NCBI GenBank assembly: GCA_963750495.1
Contig: CAVVQV010000004.1
Location: 1,265,719-1,329,718 of the forward strand
DNA: 64,000 nucleotides
Direction of reading: 5' to 3'
From: JANLYC01 sp963750495
GTDB taxonomy: Bacteria; Actinomycetota; Actinomycetes; Propionibacteriales; Nocardioidaceae
The notes under the pieces are model-generated. The model ran no database searches, was not told the DNA's origin, and saw only the letters and a program-made list of their open reading frames with translations. The position numbers and the translations under genes are program-made. Positions 32,766 through 42,566 of the stretch are shown here, in pieces. Every line of letters starts with the position of its first letter. Position 1 is the first letter of the stretch.

Positions 32766-33833
32766 GTGAAGGTCACCCCGTTCGACATCCATGACGATGC
32801 GTTGTTCGGCAAGTTCTACGCGATCATGCGCGCCGCCGAGCTGCACGGCCGCGAGCACATGCCGTACTGGTCGGAGCGCGAATGCGCCGTCATGTTCCGT
32901 CGCGAGGAACCGAGCGAGACCTATCACCTGTACGCCGCCTTCGACGACGCGGACGACACCGGCATGAGCGGCGACAGCGGCACCGACGCCGACGCCGACG
33001 CCACGACGATGGTCGGCAACGCCCTGATGATCCTGCCGCAGCACGACAACACCAACTTCGCCTTCCTGGGCGTCCACGTGACACCCGAGCACCGGGGCCG
33101 TGGCATCGGCTCGGCCCTGACCGACTTCGTCGTCGAGCAGGCCCGCCAGGCCGGTCGCACCGAGCTGCTCACCGAGACCAACCTCGCCTTCGACGACCGC
33201 GACAACCATCCCTACCGCACGTTCCTCGAGCAGCACGGTTTCACGCTGGCCAACGTCGAGGTACGCCGCATCATGGACCTGCCGGTGCCCGACGACCGGA
33301 TCCAGGCGTGGATCGACGAGTCGGCACCGCACCACAGCGACTACCGTCTCGAGACCTTCGTCGACGAGATTCCCGACGAGCTCATCGCGTCCCTCGTCCA
33401 CCTCCACAACCAGCTCGCCCTCGACGCACCCACCGGCGACGTGGAGTTCGAGGCCGAGGCCATGACACCCGAGGGCTTCAAGATCCGCCGCGCCAAGCTT
33501 AAAGAGATGGGCCGCCGCGTCTACGAGACCATAGCCATCGCTCCGAACGGCGAGGCCGTCGCACAGTCCACCCTCAGCATGAGCGCCGACGACACCGAGA
33601 ACGCCTACCAGTGGGGCACGATCGTGCGCCGGGACCATCGCGGTCATCGGCTCGGTATGGCGGTCAAGGCGATCAACCTGCGCGCCGTCCAGGCCGCCTA
33701 TCCCGACCACCAGCGGATCATCACGACCAACTCGGAGACCAACCAGCACATGGTCGCCATCAACGAGGAGCTGGGGTTCAAGCCCGTCGAGCTGCTCGCC
33801 GAGTTCCAGCGCAAGCTCGAGCGCACGGAGTGA
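32766..33833 (+). CDS. Tandem-GNAT acetyltransferase, first of a paralogous pair
   Basis: A 355-residue protein built of two GNAT folds. The first has an acetyl-CoA site at FAFLGVHVTPEHRGRGIGSALTDFV. The second has QWGTIVRRDHRGHRLGMAVKAINL and ends with TTNSETNQHMVAINEELGFKPV. A short Asp/Ala-rich insert (GTDADADATT) interrupts the first domain. The double-GNAT architecture is that of mycothiol synthase-like enzymes, but key mycothiol residues cannot be checked here. The GTG at 32766 is chosen because the longer frame to 32706 is unsupported. It is followed after two bases by a paralogue, so the two are one transcription unit. Confidence 0.82.
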   Translation: MKVTPFDIHDDALFGKFYAIMRAAELHGREHMPYWSERECAVMFRREEPSETYHLYAAFDDADDTGMSGDSGTDADADATTMVGNALMILPQHDNTNFAFLGVHVTPEHRGRGIGSALTDFVVEQARQAGRTELLTETNLAFDDRDNHPYRTFLEQHGFTLANVEVRRIMDLPVPDDRIQAWIDESAPHHSDYRLETFVDEIPDELIASLVHLHNQLALDAPTGDVEFEAEAMTPEGFKIRRAKLKEMGRRVYETIAIAPNGEAVAQSTLSMSADDTENAYQWGTIVRRDHRGHRLGMAVKAINLRAVQAAYPDHQRIITTNSETNQHMVAINEELGFKPVELLAEFQRKLERTE

Positions 33834-33835
33834 CC

Positions 33836-34843
33836 ATGGAGATCCGTCGCGTAGACCCCGACGATGCCACCGCGCTCGAGGCCTACTTCGCGATCTGCGA
33901 CGCGTGCGACCGGTTCGAGAACCCCTACCCGGCGCCCCTCGACCTCGACGACTGGCGGGAGGAGTTCCGCAACCGTGACTCGTCGGAGCACACCGAGGGC
34001 CACCTCGGGGTCATCGACGGCGTCCCCGTTGCCACCGGTCTGCTTCAGCTGTTCATGGTGGACAACCTCGACAAGGCCTTCGTGCACGTGAACGTCCTTC
34101 CGGACAGGCGCGCACAGGGCCATGGGTCGACGATGTTCGCCCACGTCCTGGCCCGCGCCACGGAAGCGGGCCGTACGACGGTGCTCGCCGATGCGGACTA
34201 CCCGTTCGGCGCCGATGAGTCACACCCGTCCCGACGGTTTCTCGCGAAGCAGGGCTTCACGCTCTCCGAGGCAGAGGTGCACCGGGTGCTCGACCTGCCG
34301 GCCGACGGCGCGTTGCTCGACAGGCTCGCCGCCGAGGCAGCCGCACACCACGAGCACTACACACTCGTCGACTGGGTCGAGCTGCCACCCGAACAGCTGC
34401 GCGCCGACTACTGCGTCCTGCTCAACCACATCTTCGTCGACGCCCCGTCGGGCGACGTCACCTTCGAAGAGGGCCGCGTGACGCCACAGATCCTCGTCGA
34501 GCGTGCTCAGGTGGCCTCGGCCAAGGGACGCACGATCTACATCACAGCGGCGCTCGACACCGCCGGGGTACCGGTCGCCCACAACATACTCTCGGTGCCG
34601 AGCCGCGACACTGGTGAGATCTTCAACTTCGACACGCTCGTACGCCGGGAACACCGCGGCCATCGGCTCGGTCTGGCCACGAAGATCCAGAACCTGCGCC
34701 GAGTCACCACCCTGCACCCGGAACGGACCGTCGTCCACACATGGAACGCCGAGTCCAACGGCCCGATGATCGCGGTCAACGACGTCATGGGCTTTCATCC
34801 GGCCATGTACGGCGGCGAGTACGTCCGTGTCCTGGCCAGGTGA
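33836..34843 (+). CDS. Tandem-GNAT acetyltransferase, second of a paralogous pair
   Basis: A 335-residue double-GNAT protein. The first site is AFVHVNVLPDRRAQGHGSTMFAHV, the second FNFDTLVRREHRGHRLGLATKIQNLRRV, ending HTWNAESNGPMIAVNDVMGFHP. Layout and second-domain motifs parallel the upstream gene, so the pair arose by duplication. The first domain has RAQGHG where the paralogue has RGRGIG, a weaker pyrophosphate loop. The ATG at 33836 comes right after the upstream stop. It ends three bases before the convergent response-regulator stop. Confidence 0.82.
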   Translation: MEIRRVDPDDATALEAYFAICDACDRFENPYPAPLDLDDWREEFRNRDSSEHTEGHLGVIDGVPVATGLLQLFMVDNLDKAFVHVNVLPDRRAQGHGSTMFAHVLARATEAGRTTVLADADYPFGADESHPSRRFLAKQGFTLSEAEVHRVLDLPADGALLDRLAAEAAAHHEHYTLVDWVELPPEQLRADYCVLLNHIFVDAPSGDVTFEEGRVTPQILVERAQVASAKGRTIYITAALDTAGVPVAHNILSVPSRDTGEIFNFDTLVRREHRGHRLGLATKIQNLRRVTTLHPERTVVHTWNAESNGPMIAVNDVMGFHPAMYGGEYVRVLAR

Positions 34844-34846
34844 CTC

Positions 34847-35482
34847 CTACGTGACGCCGTTCCGCTCGGCCCACAGCGCGGCCTGAGTCCGGTCGCTGAC
34901 CCCGATCCGCTGGAACGTCGACGTGAGGTGCGCCTTCACGGTGCGTTCACTGATGCCGAGCCGCCGGGCGATCTGCTTGTTGGCAAGACCCTGGACCACC
35001 AGCTGCAGTACCTCGGTCTCCCGGCGCGTCAGATCAACGGTGTCGGTCGGGCGCGTCTTGGTCCGAGCCGTGAGCAGCTGACGTGCGGCGCGAGGATGCA
35101 GTGGAGACTCCCCACGGGCCGCCGCGCGAATTCCGGCGAGCAGCGCCTCGGGTTCGGTGTCCTTGAGGAGATAGCCAACTGCGCCGGCGTCGATCGCGGC
35201 CACGATCCGCTCCGTGTCGGAGAACGACGTGAGAACCACGACCTGAGCAGGGTGGTCATCGGGGTTGTCTGCCACGATGCGGCGCGTGGCCTCGACACCG
35301 TCGAGCTCTGGCATCTGCAGGTCCATCAAGACGACGTCAGGACGCGTCTCGGCCACGATCCGAACCGCCTCGATCCCGTTCGCGGCGATGCCCACCACCT
35401 CGATCCCCGGGTCGGCGTTCAGCAGCTGCTCGAGTCCGCTTCGCACCAGCGCGTGGTCGTCGGCGAGTACGAGTCTGATCAC
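34847..35482 (-). CDS. NarL/LuxR-family response regulator
   Basis: A 211-residue two-component regulator. The receiver domain has the acidic pair in LADDH, the phosphoacceptor Asp54 in VVLMDLQMPELDG, the Ser in VLTSFSD and the Lys in YLLKDTEP. The C-terminal LuxR helix-turn-helix begins LTRRETEVLQLVVQGLANKQIARRLGISERTVKAHL. It overlaps the histidine kinase upstream by four bases. A small secreted protein encoded next to the kinase is a candidate target. Confidence 0.95.
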   Translation of the reverse strand: MIRLVLADDHALVRSGLEQLLNADPGIEVVGIAANGIEAVRIVAETRPDVVLMDLQMPELDGVEATRRIVADNPDDHPAQVVVLTSFSDTERIVAAIDAGAVGYLLKDTEPEALLAGIRAAARGESPLHPRAARQLLTARTKTRPTDTVDLTRRETEVLQLVVQGLANKQIARRLGISERTVKAHLTSTFQRIGVSDRTQAALWAERNGVT

Positions 35483-36843
35483 GGCTGTACCTCCAAGGTG
35501 ACGTGCGTGCCTGCCCCGCGAGTCGACTCGACGAGCAGTGCGCCACCCGCATCACGCACCAGGTCGCGCAGCCCCCGCAAGCCCAAGTGACCTTCCTCCG
35601 CCGGTTGGCTGCTGTCGAAGCCGACGCCATCGTCGATCACATCGAGTCTCATGCCCCCGTTCGGGCGGGTCACGCTCACCGTGATCCGCGACGGCTGCGC
35701 GTGGCGTTGTGCGTTCCGCACCGCCTCCTGCCCGATGCGCCACACCAACCCGACCACCTCCGCTGGTACGTCAGCGTGGTCGGCCAGCTGGACGTCGACC
35801 TCGATTCCCGCCGCGAGGCAGGGCGCGAGCAGGTCGTCGAAGGCGGCGGCGAGCCCTTCGGTCTGCAGGTCAGGTGGGTAGATCTCGACCAACAGGGACC
35901 GGAGCGCCCGCAGACTGTGCCGGACGCCGCCCGCGAGCTCCTCGAGCTGCGCTGATGAGCCATGAGGACCTCGGTCGTCGCGTGCCGCCGCAGCGGACAG
36001 GGCGAACGAGGTGCCGGCGAGCTCTTGGACGACGCCGTCGTGCAGGTCACGGGCAATCCGGCGTCGCTCGTTGTCGGACGCCTCGACAGCAGCAAGCAGC
36101 AGCCGTTCCCGACTCGCAGCAGCGGCGTCCAACCGCCTCGCCAGCATGTAGACCAACGGGGCCGTCACGGCCAGGAAGACGAGCAGCCCACCGATCGTGA
36201 TCGGTCTGAAGGCCTTGAGTACCTCTGCGCTGCGTCGAGACACATCTTCGTAGGAGAAGTACGCCTCGAACAGGACCAGCTCACCGTCGGGGGCCCTGAC
36301 ACGCGTATACACCTCGAGCAACCGGCCGAAATCCTGCTCGAAGCGGTTCTCTGGTCGGGTCAGGTCCGAAACTTCCGCGGCGGTGCCGCCGTGGTCGAGA
36401 ACTCCTACCTCGTCCTCGTCGAGTGAGAACTGCTGACCGATGAGCGGAGTCTCGTCGGAGTACAGGATCGTGCCATCGCGACCCCAGAGCTTGACCCGAA
36501 GAACGTCGCCCACGAGTACCCGCCGACGAATCTGCCGGTCGAACTTGTCGACGGCTGCGGCCTGACCGGTCAAAAGCCCTCGAGTCAGGGCTGTCTGAAC
36601 AACCGAGCGGCCCAGCAGCTTGGTGGTGGCCCGGGCGTCGGTGACCGCCTCGTCCGTCGCGGCACGCTCGCTCAGCCATCCGAACAGGAGCATGAGGACC
36701 AGCATGGTCACCAGGCCGGCCGCGAGGAACTGCAACACCGGGTTGACCAGGAGTCGTCTCAGTCCGCCGTCGGGACCCGTGCCGTTGGGGCCCGGGCTGG
36801 GCAGACCCGCACGGCGGCGCGAGGTGGGTAGGCGGAACGGCAT
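35479..36843 (-). CDS. Membrane-bound sensor histidine kinase, HisKA_3 type
   Basis: A 454-residue kinase. Two transmembrane helices (about 33-55 and 208-231) enclose an extracytoplasmic sensor of about 150 residues (GRDGTILYSDETPLIGQQFSLDE), which resembles a sCache/PAS-like fold. The phosphoacceptor His is in RRIARDLHDGVVQEL. The ATPase has N-box IGQEAVRNAQRHAQPS and G-boxes VIDDGVGFD and GHLGLRGLRDLV. It pairs with the following response regulator by a 4-bp overlap. The signal is unknown. Confidence 0.95.
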   Translation of the reverse strand: MPFRLPTSRRRAGLPSPGPNGTGPDGGLRRLLVNPVLQFLAAGLVTMLVLMLLFGWLSERAATDEAVTDARATTKLLGRSVVQTALTRGLLTGQAAAVDKFDRQIRRRVLVGDVLRVKLWGRDGTILYSDETPLIGQQFSLDEDEVGVLDHGGTAAEVSDLTRPENRFEQDFGRLLEVYTRVRAPDGELVLFEAYFSYEDVSRRSAEVLKAFRPITIGGLLVFLAVTAPLVYMLARRLDAAAASRERLLLAAVEASDNERRRIARDLHDGVVQELAGTSFALSAAAARDDRGPHGSSAQLEELAGGVRHSLRALRSLLVEIYPPDLQTEGLAAAFDDLLAPCLAAGIEVDVQLADHADVPAEVVGLVWRIGQEAVRNAQRHAQPSRITVSVTRPNGGMRLDVIDDGVGFDSSQPAEEGHLGLRGLRDLVRDAGGALLVESTRGAGTHVTLEVQP

Positions 36844-36894
36844 CGATGTCTTCCGATCAGAGCGCTGGGCTCCTCAGTATGACGGCGGTACCGC

Positions 36895-37308
36895 TCAAAA
36901 ACGGAGCGAACCGCGGCAGGTCTGCCCCGTCGCCGGCTGACGCGCCCGCCAGCCGATCCTGTCCGTGCCGGCCATGTCGACGATGACGCGGCGTACGTCG
37001 AACGATCCACTCGGAGCCTTGGTCTTTGCCTTCCCATGTGCCGACGTGTGGCCATTGTGAACAATCCGCCAACGCCACGTCTGACCGTTGCGGTTGCTGT
37101 CAACCTCGCCCTCGACTTCGATGCGGCCGTCCTGCGGGCTCGCCTTGACCTTCCAGTGGGCCGACTCGGAGCACTGACCGCGGCGGACCACGTCTGCGCC
37201 GCCGGCGGTTGCGGGTGTGACTCCGGCGGCCGCGATGGCCACGGCTGCGGTCACGCCCGTCGCCGCGACCATCCACCGATGAAGGGTTGCGTTGCCTGTC
37301 CGGGACAT
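36895..37308 (-). CDS. Small secreted protein of unknown function
   Basis: A 137-residue protein with a Sec signal peptide (hydrophobic AATGVTAAVAIAAAGV, cleavage likely after ATAG). The mature part of about 100 residues is basic and has two cysteines (GQCSES and GQTCRGS) that could form one disulfide linking its ends. The strand-rich pattern (HWKVKASPQDGRIEVEGEVD) suggests a small beta-sandwich. The ATG 37308 follows GGAGGTCAAC. It lies just upstream of the histidine kinase gene on the same strand (51-bp gap), so it may be the kinase's ligand, accessory sensor or target. No family was recognised. Confidence 0.75.
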   Translation of the reverse strand: MSRTGNATLHRWMVAATGVTAAVAIAAAGVTPATAGGADVVRRGQCSESAHWKVKASPQDGRIEVEGEVDSNRNGQTWRWRIVHNGHTSAHGKAKTKAPSGSFDVRRVIVDMAGTDRIGWRARQPATGQTCRGSLRF

Positions 37309-37429
37309 GTTGACCTCCGACGTAGTGATTGCCTACGACGACGATCCCGCGGGACGGGTGCAGGTCACCAGTGTCCGGTAGTCCTAGCACCGCTCAGCCG
37401 AGTCGCGCCGAGTGGTCCATGATGAGCGG

Positions 37430-38374
37430 GTGCTCCATCTTCGTCTGCGCGTCCCGGCTGAGCTCACCGACCAGGTCGACGCGCTGCTGACCGGCGACGA
37501 CACCGTGGCGAACGTCGCGATGATCCCGAACGCCTTCGTCAAGCCACCCGGCTGCCTGGTACTGGCCGATGTCGCCCGTGAGAATGCCCAGCAGATCATC
37601 TCGCGGCTGCGCGACATCGGCGTTCAGCGCGACGGCTCGATCGCGATCAGCGAGGCCGACACGGTGCTCAGCCACGCGGCGGACGCAGCGGAGCGGGCCG
37701 CGCCCGGCACACCCATCGACGGTGTGGTGTGGGACCTCATCGAGGACCGGACCCGCGGCGACATCCGACTGTCCTGGGCGTTCATGGCCTTCCTGACCCT
37801 GGCCACCTTGATCGCCAGCGTGGGACGTCTGCTCGACGAGCCCATCCTCATCGTCGGCGCCATGGTGGTGGGGCCGGAGTTCGCCCCGGTCGCGGCCATC
37901 TGCTTCGCCTTCGCCCGGCCACGGCCGAGCCTGTTGCCGCGCGCACTCCTGACGTTGCTGACCGGATTCGTGGTCGCCGTCGTGGTCGCCACCAGCGTCT
38001 GGGCGATCGTCTATGCCTTCGGCGGCTTCACGGTCGGGCAGATCACCGACGGGCCTCAGACCGACTTCATCGTCCATCCGGACGGCTGGTCCTTCGTCAT
38101 CGCGCTGTTGGCCGGCGTGGCTGGCATCGTCTCGCTCACGACGTCGAAGTCCTCGACCCTCGTCGGCGTCTTCATCTCGGTGACGACAGTGCCCGCGGTG
38201 GGCACGCTGTCGCTGGCTCTCGCCACGACGACCTGGTCCGACGCAAGGGGCTCGCTGTTGCAGCTGGCCCTGAACCTCTCGGGCCTTGTCATCGCCGGCA
38301 CGGTGACCCTGTTGCTGCAACGCGTGGTCTGGCATCACGTGGATCGGTCACGGCGGGCCTCCGCCTCGAGCTGA
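37430..38374 (+). CDS. DUF389 family membrane protein
   Basis: A 314-residue protein. The N-terminal soluble ferredoxin-like domain (VLHLRLRVPAELTDQV to about residue 80) is followed by about six transmembrane segments, with the family block ASVGRLLDEPILIVGAMVVGPEFAPVAAICFAFARPR. The function of DUF389 proteins is unknown. The start is uncertain: GTG 37430 matches the family N-terminus, while GTG 37412 adds six residues. It is divergent from the small secreted protein and convergent with glmM, with only 19 bp between stops. Confidence 0.85.
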   Translation: MLHLRLRVPAELTDQVDALLTGDDTVANVAMIPNAFVKPPGCLVLADVARENAQQIISRLRDIGVQRDGSIAISEADTVLSHAADAAERAAPGTPIDGVVWDLIEDRTRGDIRLSWAFMAFLTLATLIASVGRLLDEPILIVGAMVVGPEFAPVAAICFAFARPRPSLLPRALLTLLTGFVVAVVVATSVWAIVYAFGGFTVGQITDGPQTDFIVHPDGWSFVIALLAGVAGIVSLTTSKSSTLVGVFISVTTVPAVGTLSLALATTTWSDARGSLLQLALNLSGLVIAGTVTLLLQRVVWHHVDRSRRASASS

Positions 38375-38393
38375 CCCGTTACCCGGGCGTGCC

Positions 38394-39740
38394 TCAGAGC
38401 GCCAGCGACGAAGCCACGACGGCCGCCAGACGGTGCGCGAGGGAATCTGCCTGTTCGGCGGACTCGGCCTCGACCATGACGCGGACCAACGGCTCAGTGC
38501 CGGAAGCCCGTAGCAGCACGCGGCCGGTCCCCCCGAGCTCCTGCTCGGCGGCGCGAACGGCGGCCTGCACCGTCTCGTCGGTGGTGGCGCGAGCCTTGTC
38601 GACGTCGTTGACGTTCACCAACGTCTGCGGCAACCGGCGCATGACCGAGGCGAGCTCGGCGAGCGAGGACTGTTGCGTGACCATGCGCTGCGCGACGTGG
38701 AGGGCGGCCAGGACCCCGTCGCCGGTAGACGCGTGGTCGCTCATGATCACATGGCCGGACTGTTCACCGCCGAGGGTGAAGCCGCCGGTACGCATGGCCT
38801 CGAGCACGTACCGATCGCCGACCGCAGCGCTCACCACCGTCACTCCGGCCGCCCGCATGGCGAGGGTGAAGCCGAGGTTGCTCATCACGGTCGCGACGAC
38901 CGTGTCATGCGCCAAGGCACCCGCATCGCGGAGTGCCAGCGCGAGGATCGCGAGGAGCTGGTCACCGTCGACCACGTTGCCGTCGGCGTCGACGGCGAGG
39001 CACCGGTCGGCGTCTCCGTCGAGAGCGAAGCCGGCGTCAGCGCCGCGTTCGACAACCGTCCGGCGTACGGAGTCGAGATGGGTCGAGCCGCAACCGTCGT
39101 TGATGTTGAGCCCGTCGGGCCGGTCGTGGATGGCGATGACCTCGGCGCCCAGCGACCGGAGGACGGTGGGGGCAGTGAGCGACGCGGCTCCGTTGGCGCA
39201 GTCGACCACCAGGGTCAGACCCGCCAGTGAGACCGACACGGTGGCTGCCAGCTGGGCGACATACCTGTCGACGACGTCGGGCTCGTCGGTGATGCGGCCA
39301 ACGCCGGCGCCGATGGGACGCTGCCAGGGCTGACCCATGGCCCGCTCGATCGCGTCCTCCACCTCGTCGTCGAGCTTGAGGCCGTCACGGGCGAAGAACT
39401 TGATGCCGTTGTCGGGCATCGGGTTGTGTGACGCGGAGATCATCACGCCGAAGTCGGCGCCGGTGACCGCGGTCAGGTAGGCGACCCCTGGCGTCGGGAG
39501 CACGCCCAGCCGGCGTACGTCGACACCTGCCGAGGCGAGCCCGCCGACGACGACTGCTTCGATGAACTCTCCGCTGGCGCGAGGGTCTCGCCCCACGACC
39601 GCCACCGGACGGTGGCCGGTCGAAGCGTCAGCACGACCGAGGACGTGGGCGCCGGCCACCGCGAGGTCGACGGCAAGCTCTGCCGTCAGGACGCCATTGG
39701 CGACGCCGCGGACACCGTCGGTACCGAAGAGTCGTGACAT
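38394..39740 (-). CDS. glmM: Phosphoglucosamine mutase
   Basis: This 448-residue enzyme turns glucosamine-6-phosphate into the 1-phosphate for UDP-GlcNAc and peptidoglycan. It begins RLFGTDGVRGVANG. The phosphoserine is in MISASHNPMPDNGIKFF (about Ser104), the metal loop is FALDGDADRCLAVD, the sugar loop GGEQSGHVI, and the phosphate site RASGTEPLVRVMVEA. The start ATG 39740 fits the family; the extended frame to 39959 shadows rpsI. It is downstream of rplM-rpsI on the same strand, the usual actinobacterial order. Confidence 0.97.
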   Translation of the reverse strand: MSRLFGTDGVRGVANGVLTAELAVDLAVAGAHVLGRADASTGHRPVAVVGRDPRASGEFIEAVVVGGLASAGVDVRRLGVLPTPGVAYLTAVTGADFGVMISASHNPMPDNGIKFFARDGLKLDDEVEDAIERAMGQPWQRPIGAGVGRITDEPDVVDRYVAQLAATVSVSLAGLTLVVDCANGAASLTAPTVLRSLGAEVIAIHDRPDGLNINDGCGSTHLDSVRRTVVERGADAGFALDGDADRCLAVDADGNVVDGDQLLAILALALRDAGALAHDTVVATVMSNLGFTLAMRAAGVTVVSAAVGDRYVLEAMRTGGFTLGGEQSGHVIMSDHASTGDGVLAALHVAQRMVTQQSSLAELASVMRRLPQTLVNVNDVDKARATTDETVQAAVRAAEQELGGTGRVLLRASGTEPLVRVMVEAESAEQADSLAHRLAAVVASSLAL

Positions 39741-39771
39741 GGGACCGGACGCCGGCGATTGCTGCGCCGGG

Positions 39772-40311
39772 TCAGCGCTTGCTGTACTGCGGAGCCTTGC
39801 GGGCCTTCTTGAGCCCGGCCTTCTTGCGCTCCTTGATGCGGGCGTCACGCGTGAGCATGCCCGCCTTCTTGAGCGAAGGGCGGTTGGCCTCGACGTCGGT
39901 CTCGTTGAGAGCGCGCGACACGCCGAGGCGCAGAGCGCCGGCCTGGCCGGTGAGGCCACCGCCGTGGATGCGCGCGATGACGTCGTACTGGCCGACGAGC
40001 TGGGTCAGGACGAAGGGCTCGTTGACGAGCTGCTGGTGCAGCTTGTTCGGGAAGTACTGGTCCAAGGGACGGCCGTTGACCGTCCAGGTGCCGGTGCCGG
40101 GCACGATCCGGACGCGGGCGACCGCTTCCTTGCGGCGACCGGTCGCGCCCGCTGGGGCGATGTTGACGACCCGGGCCGGAGCATCGGACGACGGCGCACT
40201 CTCGGTGGTGTACTCGCTCGGTGCGTCGAGCTCGTCGACGACATCGGCGGAGTCGACGGGCTCGGCGGAGTCGACGGTGTCGACACTCTCGGTGGTGGTG
40301 GTCTCAGCCAC
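39772..40311 (-). CDS. rpsI: 30S ribosomal protein S9 with acidic N-terminal extension
   Basis: A 179-residue S9. The fold starts at about residue 57 (ATGRRKEAVARVRIVPGTG) and ends with the conserved tail KKARKAPQYSKR that reaches the P-site tRNA. The first 50 residues are an acidic, Ser/Thr/Val/Asp-rich extension not found in E. coli S9 but common in actinobacteria. It is read leftward with rplM (57-bp gap) and glmM. Confidence 0.97.
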   Translation of the reverse strand: MAETTTTESVDTVDSAEPVDSADVVDELDAPSEYTTESAPSSDAPARVVNIAPAGATGRRKEAVARVRIVPGTGTWTVNGRPLDQYFPNKLHQQLVNEPFVLTQLVGQYDVIARIHGGGLTGQAGALRLGVSRALNETDVEANRPSLKKAGMLTRDARIKERKKAGLKKARKAPQYSKR

Positions 40312-40368
40312 TGATGTTCCTCACTTCAAACCTGCAAATGGGTGACGGCTGCTGGCTCGCGGCCAGCG

Positions 40369-40812
40369 TCACTGGGCAATCTGGACGATGTCGAAGGACT
40401 GCGGCTGCTGTGCAGTGTGCGGGTGGTTGGGACCGCTGTACACCTTCAGCTTCTTGAGCATCTGCCGACCGATGCGGTTCTTCGGGAGCATGCCCCAGAC
40501 TGCCTTCTCGATCGCCTTGCGGGGGTCCTTGTCGAGCAGGTCGCCGTAGCGGGTCGACGTCAGACCGCCCGGGAAGCCCGAGTGACGGTGGGCGAGCTTG
40601 GTCTCACGCTTGTTACCGGAGAGTGCGACCTTGTCGGCGTTGATGATGATGACGAAGTCGCCGGTGTCGACGTGCGGCGCGTACATCGGCTTGTGCTTGC
40701 CACGCAACAGGGTCGCGGACTGGACGGCAAGTCGTCCGAGGATCACATCAGTGGCGTCGATGACATGCCACTCACGCGTGACGTCGCCGGGCTTCGGGCT
40801 GTACGTGCGCAC
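40369..40812 (-). CDS. rplM: 50S ribosomal protein L13
   Basis: A 147-residue L13 with REWHVIDATDVILGRLA, GDFVIIINADKVALSGNK, and GMLPKNRIGRQMLKKLKVY. The GTG at 40812 gives the normal length; AAGG precedes it by about nine bases. A frame reaching 41106 runs through the promoter region and is rejected. It heads the rplM-rpsI operon. Confidence 0.97.
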   Translation of the reverse strand: MRTYSPKPGDVTREWHVIDATDVILGRLAVQSATLLRGKHKPMYAPHVDTGDFVIIINADKVALSGNKRETKLAHRHSGFPGGLTSTRYGDLLDKDPRKAIEKAVWGMLPKNRIGRQMLKKLKVYSGPNHPHTAQQPQSFDIVQIAQ

Positions 40813-41219
40813 GGTCGTTGACCTTCGTTCGTTCGAATATTTCGGATGAGACGTGACGTTGACTCGAGTCGAGCGGTGTTCGGCTGTGATCCGGCGCTTC
40901 AACGCCTCGCGTACGAGCCGAATGAGCCGTGTCAGACCACCTGAGCACAACGACCGCCCAGGATACCGGGGCTGGGCACTCAGGGTCAAAACGAGCCAGG
41001 GCGCCCCGCGCAGTGCCCGCGACAGGTCGACTATGCCGCGACAGGCTCCCTTTTCCCAAATCCCGGCCGGGGGCTTAGGTTGGACCCACGACACACGTGA
41101 ATCCACGTCCCCTCAAGCGACGCTCACCGCAGGTTGCGAGGACCCATCCGGACCTCCGCCGACCTGCCTCCACGGGCGTCCGGCCAAACCCCTGGCCCTG
41201 ATCACCAAGGAGAGCCGAG
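40813..41219. other. Divergent promoter region between rplM and gltA (407 bp)
   Basis: No gene is supported. It must hold the leftward rplM-rpsI promoter and the rightward gltA promoter. A rightward -10-like TAGGTT is seen at 41076-41081, which would give gltA a leader of about 135 bases. The ribosome site AAGGAG lies just before the TTG of gltA. No ribosomal-protein leader structure could be identified by eye. Confidence 0.45.
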
Positions 41220-42536
<1,317 letters not shown>

Positions 42537-42566
42537 TCCTCCGGCCGATCATGCGACAATCGCGCG

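Noticed and set aside
32630..32812. 60-codon frame reading out of palindrome copy 4
   Set aside because: The same peptide ending appears wherever the palindrome occurs and comes from the repeat itself.
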